From Belliella alkalica (GTDB lineage Bacteria > Bacteroidota > Bacteroidia > Cytophagales > Cyclobacteriaceae), in contig NZ_JAKZGO010000002.1 of assembly GCF_022549785.1 (NCBI RefSeq), positions 342,708 to 406,707 on the forward strand: a DNA stretch of 64,000 nucleotides. The letters are read 5' to 3'. This document shows, one piece after another, positions 9,168 to 17,791 of the stretch (position 1 is the first letter of the stretch; every line of letters starts with the position of its first letter). Made by a program: the position numbers and the translations under genes. Under the pieces are notes generated by a model. It searched no databases. It was not told the origin of the DNA and was given only the letters and a program-made list of their open reading frames with translations.

Positions 9168-9845
9168 TTAGAAATGATATGCTATTCTAAGTGCTTTTAA
9201 TGGGATAAGGTTTAATGATATTGAAGAGAGACCATCTTGTCTGTTAACTTCAGAAAAATTGTCTGTGCTTTCAGCTGTTTTGGTTACTCTTTTGAAGTGA
9301 ATTACATCAAATCCTGTTTCGGCTGAGACACTCAATCTTGAGTTCAGATGATATTTCACTCCCCAAAAGTTCCCTAATCCTAGCCTAAAATTATCGACAT
9401 TTGCAAAAGCGGTATTTTCAAATGGCAGATCATTTCTTTCTCTAAATCTCATGTTGGAAAATCCCAATATAAGATCCAAACCACCATAGGCTATGAATTT
9501 TTCATTAATGAACTTTTGTTTTTCAAAACCTATTCTTAGTCCATAATCTAGGTTGTTTACTTTATTATATGTAAAATTTTGAAAGTAAGACAAGTTTTCA
9601 TTGAACGTATTGTTAAAACTCATATCTAACCTAAATCCCATGTTATTCCCTTTTGGTCCTGTGTAATTTTTTCTGTAAAACAGAGAAGGGTTGAAATTTC
9701 CACTGAAAATAGGTCTTACATCAACAGCCAACTCATGTTTGGTTTTTGAATAATCATAGACCCTTTTTTCGTCTTCATCATCCGTCTGTGCAAAAGCAAC
9801 AGAACTAAACGTCATAGCAAATAATAATAGAAATTTGATTTTCAT
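9168..9845 (-). CDS. Exported outer-membrane-type protein, function unknown
   Basis: A 225-residue protein with a clear signal peptide (cleavage probably after SSVAFA, residue 19), then an acidic linker DDEDEKR. The rest alternates polar and hydrophobic residues in short strands rich in Asn, Phe and Tyr, and ends in RIAYHF, an aromatic C-terminus typical of outer-membrane beta-barrels. It is probably a small barrel or porin-like protein, and I do not recognise a named family. It is a single gene sharing a terminator with tex. Confidence 0.7.
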   Translation of the reverse strand: MKIKFLLLFAMTFSSVAFAQTDDEDEKRVYDYSKTKHELAVDVRPIFSGNFNPSLFYRKNYTGPKGNNMGFRLDMSFNNTFNENLSYFQNFTYNKVNNLDYGLRIGFEKQKFINEKFIAYGGLDLILGFSNMRFRERNDLPFENTAFANVDNFRLGLGNFWGVKYHLNSRLSVSAETGFDVIHFKRVTKTAESTDNFSEVNRQDGLSSISLNLIPLKALRIAYHF

Positions 9846-10324
9846 AGATTTTTGGATTGTGGTGTGTAAATAATTGTCTAAAAATTCTTACGGTATTCAT
9901 CAATTAAAAGTTTAAGATAAGATTATGTGTCAATATGAATTAGTTAATAAACAGTTTGTTTTCAGTGGGTGAGTATCATTTTATATGGATATACGGAACT
10001 TTGCCACTAACTAAAAAAAAGCCTGATTTAGCTTAGATCCGATATTAATTGATATTAGATACTCGTAGATATTGAACATAAGCAAGCAATCAACCTTGAA
10101 ATTAAAGCTACTAGCAAAGAAGCGTATAATCATATTATTTTACTTTATCATACGCTAAGTCAATTTGAATGAAAATTTATGTTTTTCATTTTCATCTAAT
10201 AATTAAAAAGACTCATTTATTAAATATTTGGACAATTGATGTCAAATTATAGTTTGTTTAATAAACATATATATGTTATTTAAAATAACATTCGTATATT
10301 AGCTCCTGTTAAATCAATAAAGCT
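9846..10324. other. Intergenic region before the XRE/S24 operon
   Basis: A 479-base very AT-rich region between divergent genes. Its last 60 bases carry two overlapping palindromes (listed as an operator). I find no small ORF or RNA structure in 9850-10250. Confidence 0.6.
10264..10291. promoter_or_regulatory. Overlapping palindromes, candidate operator of the XRE/S24 operon
   Basis: AACATATATATGTT (10264-10277) is a perfect 14-bp palindrome. It overlaps ATGTTATTT-A-AAATAACAT (10273-10291), a perfect 9-1-9 palindrome. A third small one, GTTTA-A-TAAAC, lies just upstream. They sit 35-60 bases before the start codon of the 81-residue gene, where a promoter is expected. Dimeric XRE repressors often bind such sites next to their own genes. 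Autoregulation is inferred. Confidence 0.5.
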
Positions 10325-10570
10325 ATGGAAGACATCACTAAAATCAGCCTTACTCAAACGACCTTGCCATCAGGTAATTGTCAAGTAAAATTTTTTATTG
10401 AAGATGAGAAAAAGCCTCAGTATGGATATTTGCTGGTAAATGAACCAAAGACTGTTGGTGAGATTATGGAAGAAATTAAAAGCAGAATGGAGCAGCGAAG
10501 AATGGCCAATCCATTTTCGGTCAAGCAACCAATGAAAGACGATCATAATTTTTATCTTTACTCTGCTTAA
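10325..10570 (+). CDS. Small protein upstream of the XRE/S24 regulator
   Basis: An 81-residue acidic/basic mixed protein with no signal peptide and no membrane segment. It has two beta-strand-like stretches (about 18-25 and 34-38) and a charged helix (about 44-60, EIMEEIKSRMEQRR). I do not recognise it. It ends 10 bases before the XRE/S24 gene and is almost certainly co-transcribed with it. Its place as first gene behind the palindromes suggests a regulatory partner, or a gene controlled with the repressor. Confidence 0.7.
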   Translation: MEDITKISLTQTTLPSGNCQVKFFIEDEKKPQYGYLLVNEPKTVGEIMEEIKSRMEQRRMANPFSVKQPMKDDHNFYLYSA

Positions 10571-10580
10571 ACAAGACCTT

Positions 10581-11357
10581 ATGCTGCTTTCTAAAAACCT
10601 TAGACATCTACGTACTTCACAGAACATCACCCAATCAGAGCTTGCAGAAAAACTGGGAGTTCAGAGGACAATGATATCTGCCTATGAGGATGGGCGTTCA
10701 GAACCAAAGCTTTCTGCTTTGAAGGTGATTTCCGATTTGTTTGGAGTGTCCATGGATGAATTGCTCTATCATGATATTCAAGAGATGGGTAGGAAGGCAG
10801 TTCAAAGAAGAGATACCAAGATTCTAACAATTGCTGTGGATGAATCTGACCGTGAAACTATTACCATGGTAGGCCAAAAAGCCTCAGCAGGTTATTTAAA
10901 TGGTTTTGCTGATCCAGATTACATGGAATCATTGCCACAATTTAGGCTTCCTAATTTGGCAAGTAACCAATCATATCGAGCTTTCGAAATCACAGGGGAT
11001 AGCATGTTGCCGATGGTACCTGGCACCTTGATTGTTGGTGGATACGTTGACCAATTGCGAGATATAAAAAGTGGAAAGACCTACATCTTGGTAACTGCTT
11101 CAGAGGGAGTTGTGTATAAGCGAGTGTTTAATTATTTGGAAGAGAATGGCAAGTTATTTTTAGTATCTGACAATGAGCATTACAAACCATATGAACTCAA
11201 AGGGGAAGATATCTTGGAAATTTGGGAAGCAAAGGCATTTATCAGCACAGATTTTCCGAACCCCAAAGATCGAAATAACCCAATGACAATAGAGGATTTG
11301 TCCAAAATGATATTGGATTTGAGATCAGAGATTGTAAAGATGAAGAGTAGGAGTTAG
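10581..11357 (+). CDS. XRE-family repressor with LexA/S24 peptidase domain
   Basis: A 258-residue regulator. The N-terminal helix-turn-helix (about residues 5-60: SQNITQSELAEKLGVQRTMISAYE in outline) binds DNA. The C-terminal S24 domain shows the possible self-cleavage dipeptide Ala103-Gly104 (KASAGYL), the nucleophile Ser141 in GDSMLP, and the general base Lys180 in VVYKRV. This is the layout of LexA and phage CI-like repressors, which cut themselves when DNA damage activates RecA. Whether this one answers to RecA cannot be told from sequence. No phage genes are nearby, so it is probably a resident regulator. Confidence 0.9.
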   Translation: MLLSKNLRHLRTSQNITQSELAEKLGVQRTMISAYEDGRSEPKLSALKVISDLFGVSMDELLYHDIQEMGRKAVQRRDTKILTIAVDESDRETITMVGQKASAGYLNGFADPDYMESLPQFRLPNLASNQSYRAFEITGDSMLPMVPGTLIVGGYVDQLRDIKSGKTYILVTASEGVVYKRVFNYLEENGKLFLVSDNEHYKPYELKGEDILEIWEAKAFISTDFPNPKDRNNPMTIEDLSKMILDLRSEIVKMKSRS

Positions 11358-11410
11358 ATTTTTTTAAGATTTCTCCCTGTGCCTCCCAAATGTGAGGTAA
11401 AGTCGAAATG

Positions 11411-11446
11411 ACAAAAAAAAAGCCAACTTTCGCTGGCTTTTTTTGT
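11411..11446. terminator. Bidirectional terminator
   Basis: Stem AGCCA/TGGCT extended by a nine-base A-run on one side and an eight-base T-run on the other, between the convergent XRE/S24 and OmpA genes. Confidence 0.85.
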
Positions 11447-11463
11447 TTGAGTAGAAGTTCAAA

Positions 11464-12144
11464 TTAGTCCTTAATTTCTCCTTTTTCTGCTTTATCAACC
11501 AATTCGTCGTTGGCAGTAATTAAGATTTCAACTCTTCTGTTTTTTGCTCTTCCTTCATCAGTTTCATTCGTTGCGATTGGTTTGTCAAATGAAAAACCAA
11601 TTGTGACCATTCTATCATCTTCAATGCCTTGCATTTTTAGATAGTTCTTTACAGAAGCAGCTCTTCTTTCCGATAGACCAAGATTGTATTGATAAGCTCC
11701 TCTATTATCTGTATGACCTTCGATAGATAGATCTGTATCAGGATACTCCTTCAAAATTTCAGCAAATTTCATGATGTTATCTTGCGCAGCAGGAGTCAAT
11801 GAATAAGAATCGAAACCAAACAAAATGCCAGAATCAAAAGTCAATTTGATGGATTCACCAACTCTTTCAACCTCTGCATCTCTTACTTCCTCTTCGATTT
11901 TTTTGGCTTGCTTATCCATGTAAATACCAATTGCCGCACCAGCTGCTCCACCTACTACGGCACCGATTGCTGCGCCTTTGCCTGCTTGTCCACTTTTATT
12001 GCCAATTACAGCGCCAATTGCTCCTCCGGTACCTCCACCGACAGCAAGACCTTTTTCTGTATTATTCCAACTAGCGCAGCTGAACAAAAATACAGCTCCT
12101 AATACTTGAGCAAAAATGCTTTTAATAGATTTTAATTTTTTCAT
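11464..12144 (-). CDS. OmpA-family lipoprotein with glycine-zipper
   Basis: A 226-residue outer-membrane lipoprotein. The lipobox is FLFSC (Cys about residue 23). Residues about 35-75 are a glycine-zipper segment (GGGTGGAIGAVIG..., GAAIGAVVGGAAGAAIG), usually membrane-embedded. The C-terminal half is an OmpA peptidoglycan-binding domain with GHTDNRG and LSERRAASVKNYL, followed by NRRVEI. Such proteins tether the outer membrane to the cell wall. Family length is normal. Confidence 0.9.
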   Translation of the reverse strand: MKKLKSIKSIFAQVLGAVFLFSCASWNNTEKGLAVGGGTGGAIGAVIGNKSGQAGKGAAIGAVVGGAAGAAIGIYMDKQAKKIEEEVRDAEVERVGESIKLTFDSGILFGFDSYSLTPAAQDNIMKFAEILKEYPDTDLSIEGHTDNRGAYQYNLGLSERRAASVKNYLKMQGIEDDRMVTIGFSFDKPIATNETDEGRAKNRRVEILITANDELVDKAEKGEIKD

Positions 12145-12159
12145 AATAATAGTACTTGG

Positions 12160-12918
12160 TTATAGTTTTAAAAATCCTTCTTTGATTTTCGAGACTGCAT
12201 CGTAAGAAGAATCTATATTATAAATACCTTTCCCAAATTCATGCCAAAAACCATCGCCACAATCTATATAAATTCCTCTTTTGCTTGGTTTGACCTCTCT
12301 GGCCTTGTCATAGTCATAATCGGGTAAAAACACATAGGATAATAATTCTTTTGTTTTTTCCCAATTCAGTTCTTTCTCCTGTCCGTTGATGGTTGCTAAT
12401 GCTTTTCTGATAGAAAATTTCATCGTTAAAGAAATTTCCAAGCTTTTATCATTATCTACTTTTAAGAAATTTATGATTAATGGAGCTTCCTTTTTACTTG
12501 TCTCGTAAATCGCTTGAATGATTTCTTGGGCTAAGTACTGCCATTCTTCTTGGTTCAATGGAATAGTACGAGTGATTTTACCATGAAGATCTTTTGCCAA
12601 TACACGTACACCTCCTTCGTCTTCATCCAGTTTTTTATTGGACCATTTCGAGGTTAAATAAAGTGATTTGAGGGGTTTCTCCCATGCATTATGCAATTCA
12701 CCAACGTAATTGTAGTCCATATCCAACGAAAAACCTTCGTCAAGAATCTCTTCTTCAGTCAATTCCTCACGATGGGTATATTCAAGGTCTAATTGAGTAT
12801 TGAGAAAATTTTTCTCAAAGCTGATTTTTAATTTAAACCTATGACTAAATGGAGGAGGAATGCTTCCTGACTCAAAATCAATTTCAATTCTTACTAGGTC
12901 TTCGTTTTTTAAATGCAT
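12160..12918 (-). CDS. Conserved-looking hypothetical protein
   Basis: I do not recognise this protein. Starting at the ATG at 12918 (MHLKNEDLVRIE) it has 252 residues, no signal peptide and no membrane segment. It is rich in alternating beta-strand patterns in the first 100 residues, then has a helix near EEWQYLAQEIIQAIYETSKK. An upstream in-frame ATG at 13041 would add 41 residues, but these read like translated AT-rich spacer, so I prefer 12918. It lies 15 bases upstream of the OmpA lipoprotein gene on the same strand and may be transcribed with it. Confidence 0.65.
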   Translation of the reverse strand: MHLKNEDLVRIEIDFESGSIPPPFSHRFKLKISFEKNFLNTQLDLEYTHREELTEEEILDEGFSLDMDYNYVGELHNAWEKPLKSLYLTSKWSNKKLDEDEGGVRVLAKDLHGKITRTIPLNQEEWQYLAQEIIQAIYETSKKEAPLIINFLKVDNDKSLEISLTMKFSIRKALATINGQEKELNWEKTKELLSYVFLPDYDYDKAREVKPSKRGIYIDCGDGFWHEFGKGIYNIDSSYDAVSKIKEGFLKL

Positions 12919-13139
12919 ATTTAGTTTGATTGTAAGGTTGGTTAGGTTTGATATTTTTGGTTGTTTATAGTAATTGATCAATTTGAAGGTTTTAAACTTA
13001 TAGGGTTGAGATAGGGGACAGGTATAGTGTGAAGGAAGCATTAGCCATGTCCTGACCTTTTTTTAATCTTTGAACTTGTTCCTAAATATATCACCGAACT
13101 TGTCTCCCGTCTGTAAGATATCGAATTTCAAATCACTGT

Positions 13140-13200
13140 GTTAATCAAAGTTTAACTCCCGATACAGACGATCATCGGTATCGTGACAGGAACTTCTTGG
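13140..13200 (-). repeat. Mosaic palindromic repeat, copy F (partial, with nested module)
   Basis: Contains AATCAAAGTTTAACTCCCGA and the nested module core GATAC..ATCATCGGTATC, then GACAGGAACTTC. Only the inner module and one side of palindrome 1 are present, so this copy is degraded or truncated. Confidence 0.6.
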
Positions 13201-13230
13201 TTTTCATCTCGTTACTTAAATCTTGCTTCT

Positions 13231-13400
13231 GTCTAGTCCTGATTTTACTTGACACTTTTTCTTTATGAATTGAAGAAGTTCAACCTCCCGATTCTCGGGA
13301 CAGGCTCTTCGGGGTTGTTAATACCATGAAGGATATTCCTTCCAAATTCCCCGCATTTCATATGGGGCTACTCAAGCTTTAACCCCTTCAGGGTTGTCTA
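13231..13400 (+). repeat. Mosaic palindromic repeat, copy G
   Basis: Begins with GTCCTGATTTTACTTGACAC and TTTTTCTTTATGAATTGAAG, the same outer flank as copy E and the reverse of copy D. It then has CAACCTCCCGATTCTCGGGA (a shortened nested module), CAGGCTCTTCGGGGTTG, the stem CCCCGCAT/ATATGGGG and AACCCCTTCAGGGTTG. Confidence 0.75.
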
Positions 13401-13466
13401 TATTGAATCTCCTGCCATTCTCTTCTCAAATCTCCGTCTCACTTCTCACATCTCATATCTTGAGTC

Positions 13467-14201
13467 TCATATCTCAAATGTTTTCTTGGAATTGGCCAAC
13501 ATCCCGTTGATTTCATCCATTTCTTTTTTGCTCAGGTCTCGCCATTCTCCCAAAGGGATATCTAACTGGATATTCATAATTCTTACTCTTTTGAGCCTAG
13601 TTACTTCATAACCCAAATATTCACACATCCTTCTGATTTGTCGGTTGAGTCCTTGTGTCAAGATGATATTAAACTTGTTTTTTCCTATTTTTCGTATTTT
13701 ACATTCCTTAGTAATTGTATCCAAGATAGGTACACCATTGGCCATTTTCTCCAGAAAATCAAAAGTTATTGGTTTGTTGACCGTCACGATATACTCTTTT
13801 TCGTGATTGTTTCCTGCCCTTAGGATTTTGTTTACAATATCTCCATCGCTAGTCAACAATATTAGTCCTTCACTTGGTTTGTCCAATCGACCAATTGGAA
13901 ATATTCGCTTTGGATGATTGATATAATCTATGATATTATCTTTTTCCGCTTTGATATCCGTGGTGCATACGATACCTACAGGTTTGTTGAATGCAATATA
14001 TACAAAATCATTATCAGGTGGACTTATGAGTTTTCCATCCACACGAACTTCATCGCCAGGCATTACCTTAGTTCCTACTTCTGGGATTTTGCCATTGATG
14101 GTTACCTTTCCCTCCTCGATCAGTTTATCAGCACCTCTTCTTGAGCAAAATCCTACTTCACTGAGGTACTTATTGACTCTTGTAGCTTGTGATTCGTCCA
14201 T
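13467..14201 (-). CDS. rluF: 23S rRNA pseudouridine synthase RluF
   Basis: A 244-residue enzyme of the RsuA family that turns specific uridines of 23S rRNA (U2604 in E. coli, with tRNA-Tyr position 35 as a second target) into pseudouridine. The N-terminal S4 RNA-binding domain spans about residues 7-55 ([21 protein letters not shown]...). The catalytic Asp is in [18 protein letters not shown] (Asp about 101). [14 protein letters not shown] and [17 protein letters not shown] agree closely with RluF as opposed to RluB or RluE. It is a single gene, with a repeat-rich gap behind its stop. Confidence 0.92.
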   Translation of the reverse strand: MDESQATRVNKYLSEVGFCSRRGADKLIEEGKVTINGKIPEVGTKVMPGDEVRVDGKLISPPDNDFVYIAFNKPVGIVCTTDIKAEKDNIIDYINHPKRIFPIGRLDKPSEGLILLTSDGDIVNKILRAGNNHEKEYIVTVNKPITFDFLEKMANGVPILDTITKECKIRKIGKNKFNIILTQGLNRQIRRMCEYLGYEVTRLKRVRIMNIQLDIPLGEWRDLSKKEMDEINGMLANSKKTFEI

Positions 14202-14393
14202 TGTTGCAAATTTAGGTCTATTTTCAACATATTCTGAATTTTGAGTAAGAATACCTTCATTTTTGCCTTCAATAATTTATTTCGAAGAAAATCTCTTATC
14301 AATCAGTAGTTTTCATGATTAATCCGTATTATTTTTTGAATAATAATAAGAAATGTTTATATTAATTCGTTCATACTATAAACTAAACTATAT

Positions 14394-14825
14394 ATGGAAA
14401 AGATGAATTATAAATCTGTAGGAGTATGGCTTGATCAGTCTAAAGCGCATTTTATTGGTTATCAAGATGGTGAGGCTACATTCATAGAATCTCTTATCTC
14501 TCCACACGAAAGAATAAAAAGAGAAGAGGGCGAAGTAAGCGATACTGCTCGTTTTTCTCCAAATCCTTCTGTACTTTCCAACAATGAATATCGCAAAAAT
14601 AACATTGCCCAAAATGAGTTGAATGAATATTACAAGATGCTCGAAGATAAAATTGGGAAATTTGAGGACGTACTTTTATTTGGCCCAGGCACTGCAAAGG
14701 ATCAATTCAAAAATCGAATTGCGGAAAACAAAGCTTTCAAAGAAAAATGGATTTCTGTCCAAAATTCAGATAAAATGACTGACAATCAGTTGCTAGCTTT
14801 TGTCAGGGATTTTTATAAAAACTGA
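14394..14825 (+). CDS. baeRF/eRF1-like small protein (putative)
   Basis: A 143-residue cytoplasmic protein. The N-terminus SVGVWLDQSKAHFIGYQDGEA and the late motif LLFGPGTAKDQFKNRI resemble bacterial proteins related to the release factor eRF1 and the host-attachment family, which show ALDxxxARxF-like starts and a GP(G/K)xxKxxF box. Those families may act on stalled or dormant ribosomes, and function here is inferred only from this likeness. The start could also be the Met at 14403. It is followed by a strong terminator and is a single gene. Confidence 0.6.
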   Translation: MEKMNYKSVGVWLDQSKAHFIGYQDGEATFIESLISPHERIKREEGEVSDTARFSPNPSVLSNNEYRKNNIAQNELNEYYKMLEDKIGKFEDVLLFGPGTAKDQFKNRIAENKAFKEKWISVQNSDKMTDNQLLAFVRDFYKN

Positions 14826-14851
14826 GAAAGAAATAGATAAAGTCTGGAAAT

Positions 14852-14882
14852 GGCTGTTTCATCAACTGAGACAGCCTTTTTT
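14852..14882 (+). terminator. Terminator after the baeRF-like gene
   Basis: Stem GGCTGTTTC/GAGACAGCC (14852-14860 and 14868-14876), followed by a run of six T. Confidence 0.88.
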
Positions 14883-14939
14883 ATTTGTTTTAAGTGCTAT
14901 TGGATATTCTTGAAACTGATTTTCATTTCAATTATTTTA

Positions 14940-16079
14940 TTATTTTTTCTCAGTCAATTTTAATTTGTAATAAGTGTTCCAGTCTTCTTCTCCTGATAAT
15001 CTTTGGTTTTTCTGAACTACTATTTGTTCATCTTCTGTAAATACAGGAGTAGTGATTGATCCATAAGGTAAAGCAATATCTTCTTGAATTAACTCATGAT
15101 TCGTGTCAAAAATAGCTGCATATATTGGTAAGGAACCTATAAAATCCAACCATTCAGATTCATTGTTTCGATCGTATTGCTGTACAATGTTTTCACCAAC
15201 ACCTTTCCTGTATAATAACACTGTTTTATTTTCAAATCCATATAGTTGTAGAATCATTGCAGGGACAATAGTTTCAAGTTTATTGTATATTTCAATTGGA
15301 CTCTTAATACTCACGCTAGGGAATTTAATATGATCCTTAGGATTAAAATTGATGCTTTCTTTAAAAATCAATTCATCGCCTTTTTCTTCATAAACATTGA
15401 ATTTCATTTCAGCCATTAGAGTTAGATACCATGTTTTACCTTTTTTTATGATTTTCGGATCTAATATGTAATGAAACTCTCCATCTTTATAAACAGAAGT
15501 TTCTGGTATCTTCATTTTTAATGTCGTTTCATTTGTTTTAGGATCAAGGACTTCAAGTATCGGTGAATTATAATTTCTCTTATAATATAGTTCAGGGTTT
15601 TCCCAGTCGCTAAAGTCTCTTTCTGGTCGATAGTACGCAAGATTCTTTCCTAGAGAAAAAACCGGTCTATTATAAATATGAGTAAAAAAGTAATCTCCTG
15701 GCAATGGTTGGGTTTTTATAATCTCACTTTCGTTTGAAAATTGAAGTAAACCTTTTTGATTGTCCATGACGGTGAATTCCCCTTCAAAAAAACCTTCGCC
15801 AACAGTTCTCTGTATCGCATTTGGACCATCTGTTTTAAGTTCGATTTGATTGATGATTTCGCCATCATCATCAAAAATTACAAATGTGGAAAGATCTTCA
15901 CTTTTAGCTAAATACTTACCATTTTCCATATCCACCATAGCCAATTGCTGAAGGTAATCAACTCTAATAGAGTCCGTGATTTCTAATTCATAATTTGAAG
16001 AAATTGATTTTTCTCTTTTGTTATCCTGATCACAAGAAGCCAAGAAGAAAATTGAAAGTAAATAGATGAAATTTTTCAT
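14940..16079 (-). CDS. DUF4221 lipoprotein
   Basis: A 379-residue lipoprotein with lipobox FFLASC (Cys about residue 17). The remaining sequence is mostly short beta-strands with Asp/Asn turns, as expected for a propeller-like exported protein. It resembles the DUF4221 family, which is common and often multicopy in Cyclobacteriaceae and has no known function. I chose the ATG at 16079 because an upstream TTG adds only two residues. The ATG lies in a leader hairpin (listed). The gene is transcribed alone. Confidence 0.8.
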   Translation of the reverse strand: MKNFIYLLSIFFLASCDQDNKREKSISSNYELEITDSIRVDYLQQLAMVDMENGKYLAKSEDLSTFVIFDDDGEIINQIELKTDGPNAIQRTVGEGFFEGEFTVMDNQKGLLQFSNESEIIKTQPLPGDYFFTHIYNRPVFSLGKNLAYYRPERDFSDWENPELYYKRNYNSPILEVLDPKTNETTLKMKIPETSVYKDGEFHYILDPKIIKKGKTWYLTLMAEMKFNVYEEKGDELIFKESINFNPKDHIKFPSVSIKSPIEIYNKLETIVPAMILQLYGFENKTVLLYRKGVGENIVQQYDRNNESEWLDFIGSLPIYAAIFDTNHELIQEDIALPYGSITTPVFTEDEQIVVQKNQRLSGEEDWNTYYKLKLTEKK

Positions 16080-16138
16080 ACCCAAAAGTAACTAAACGCT
16101 AGTTTTCAGATGTGTTAAGTTTTGTTACGCTGGGTATG
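16077..16138 (-). promoter_or_regulatory. Leader hairpin masking the DUF4221 start codon
   Basis: In the mRNA direction, CATACCCAGCGTAAC (16138-16124) can pair with GTTACTTTTGGGTATG (16092-16077). The ATG is in the 3' arm, so the stem would hide the start codon. A small inner stem AACTA/TAGTT adds to the fold. This is the layout of a translational switch. No ligand or trigger is known. Confidence 0.5.
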
Positions 16139-16155
16139 ATTTTCTTAAATTTTCT

Positions 16156-17334
16156 TTATTTTTCATTTAGCTTAATATACTTCCCCAGATCATCATGAAG
16201 TATATCCCTCAATTCCTTTTCATTCGCTTTGCTCGTTTCGGTAAACATAAACCCAAATACTCCAAATTTATTCAAGGGGTATTTTCTAACATGAAGTGGG
16301 TTTTCAAAATCTCTGGCAATCGCTTCGAAATCAAATGATGCGATCTCCTCTGTTTTGAATTTAGCTGCTTTATCCAAGAGAATCAGACTGTACTTTTTAT
16401 CTTTTCTATTTTGGAAAATAGCTTCCCAATCAGGTCTTTTCGATTCAAAGAAATATTGATAAGAATTTACCCCATATGCAAACCAAGTCAAATCCGCCGT
16501 AGTACACCAACCTCCAAACCGCATTGGATTTACTTCTATAGGTGTGATTTTTCCATTTTTATCGACACGTATTTCAATGTGTAAGGGGAAATTTTCGATT
16601 TTTTTCTTTTCTCCAATAGCTTTGAGAAAGGCTATCAATGGATCATGAAGTTGATTGATGACTTCCTCAGAACTGTAATACCAGCGGTCACTGACATCTT
16701 TTTCGGAGATAAATACATGGTGTAAAATATTCAGGATAACAGGCTCGCCATTTTTATCGAAATAGCAATCAAAAGCATATTCTTCTCCTCGAATGTATTC
16801 CTCCAATAGAAAATCAGTGTTGTCAATCACCTCTTTTGGATAAAGGGCTTGTGTATTTTTGATTTCTTGCTGAATTTCAGCTACTGTTTGAAGCCATTCT
16901 TTTGCATCATCTACTTTGTGTACAGCAATGCTGAAGAAACCTACGGCAGGTTTTACAATCAAAGGGAATTTCAATTCTGAAACATCCAAGGATTCTAAAT
17001 CACTAAATGGAACTGACTGAAAAAAGTAATCAGGGTAAATATCCTTGATCAATTGCCTGAATTTGAATTTATTTTTGAAAAGCTCAATTAAATCAGGGAA
17101 TCTTGTACCACTTGCATTTCGCTGAACCCAGCTGATAGAGTTTTCCGAATTTGTATAGATAGAAGTTTCTTCATTTTCTTGAATTTGAGATTTGGCGGCT
17201 TCCTCAGAGATCCAATTGATATTTCTGTTTTTTGCCAATCCCTTGGCTTCTGCTGTTGCAACTACTGGAAATTGAAATTGCTCTATAGTTTCCAATAGAA
17301 AATCAGAAACAAATGGGTAATCTAATAAAATCAT
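16156..17334 (-). CDS. ATP-grasp enzyme
   Basis: A 392-residue ATP-grasp protein, a fold that joins a carboxylate to an amine or thiol using ATP. The N-terminal Rossmann-like part starts LLDYPFVSDFLL. The central grasp domain shows KFPLIVKPAVGFFSIAVHKV (about 123-142). LLEEYIRGEEYAFDCYF and IEVNPMRFGGW (about 264-274) carry the Mg-ATP-binding Glu and Asn. The product is unknown. It sits upstream of nothing obvious and starts 28 bases after the end of the DUF2141 gene on the same strand, so menE, DUF2141 and this gene may form one unit. Confidence 0.85.
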   Translation of the reverse strand: MILLDYPFVSDFLLETIEQFQFPVVATAEAKGLAKNRNINWISEEAAKSQIQENEETSIYTNSENSISWVQRNASGTRFPDLIELFKNKFKFRQLIKDIYPDYFFQSVPFSDLESLDVSELKFPLIVKPAVGFFSIAVHKVDDAKEWLQTVAEIQQEIKNTQALYPKEVIDNTDFLLEEYIRGEEYAFDCYFDKNGEPVILNILHHVFISEKDVSDRWYYSSEEVINQLHDPLIAFLKAIGEKKKIENFPLHIEIRVDKNGKITPIEVNPMRFGGWCTTADLTWFAYGVNSYQYFFESKRPDWEAIFQNRKDKKYSLILLDKAAKFKTEEIASFDFEAIARDFENPLHVRKYPLNKFGVFGFMFTETSKANEKELRDILHDDLGKYIKLNEK

Positions 17335-17362
17335 AAGGGTGAAATTTCCACTAAAAGTAATA

Positions 17363-17791
17363 CTATTTCAACTTAATAGTGATCTGTTTTACACTTTCGG
17401 TAAGTTTAAATGACGCTTTTTCAAAACTTGGAGCACCCACAATCCCTGATGCATTGTTTGAAAAACCATAGCCATCTTTTGGAATGCCAAGCGCATTAGT
17501 TCTAAGCTTTCCGGTGTTTAGGCTATCATGAAAAAGCGAAATTGCATAAGTACCATCAGGAATGTTTTTGAAGGTATAAACAGCTTTGTTTTTTTCAATC
17601 ACAATGGAAGCATTTTGAAATGCCAATTGATGTTGATCCGGAAATCCTTCGGGTCCTTTGAACAACAAAACTCTGACGACACCATCTGAATTTTTTATGT
17701 TTTCTACCGTAAGCGTCAATTCGTTATTGGCGCTTTGTTCGGGAATTGTACCTATCATGAGTAAAATCGAGAATAATAAATTCAAAAGCAT
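17363..17791 (-). CDS. DUF2141 exported protein
   Basis: A 142-residue secreted protein with a signal peptide (first 19-20 residues, LLFSILLMIGTIP). The body NELTLTVENIKNSDGVVRV, LFKGPEGFP and GTYAISLFHDSLNTGKL is characteristic of DUF2141, a small beta-sandwich domain found in the periplasm of many proteobacteria and Bacteroidota. Its function is unknown. Its start codon overlaps the end of menE by 10 bases, so the two are translationally coupled. Confidence 0.85.
   Translation of the reverse strand: MLLNLLFSILLMIGTIPEQSANNELTLTVENIKNSDGVVRVLLFKGPEGFPDQHQLAFQNASIVIEKNKAVYTFKNIPDGTYAISLFHDSLNTGKLRTNALGIPKDGYGFSNNASGIVGAPSFEKASFKLTESVKQITIKLK

Larger units (their letters stand above)
12919..13466. 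other. Intergenic gap with repeat copies F and G
   Basis: No gene is supported. The gap holds two mosaic repeat copies (listed) and, from 13421 to 13466, a CTCACTTCTCACATCTCATATC-like low-complexity tract (spelled here only in outline) that abuts the stop codon of rluF. Confidence 0.6.

Noticed and set aside
6650..10078. Shared TCAATATCTAC word near 6660 and its complement near 10066 as a recombination site
   Set aside because: Only 11 bases match, in AT-rich DNA; expected by chance, with no recombinase gene nearby.
10581..11357. XRE/S24 gene as part of a prophage
   Set aside because: No integrase, terminase or structural genes are found on either side; neighbours are housekeeping genes.
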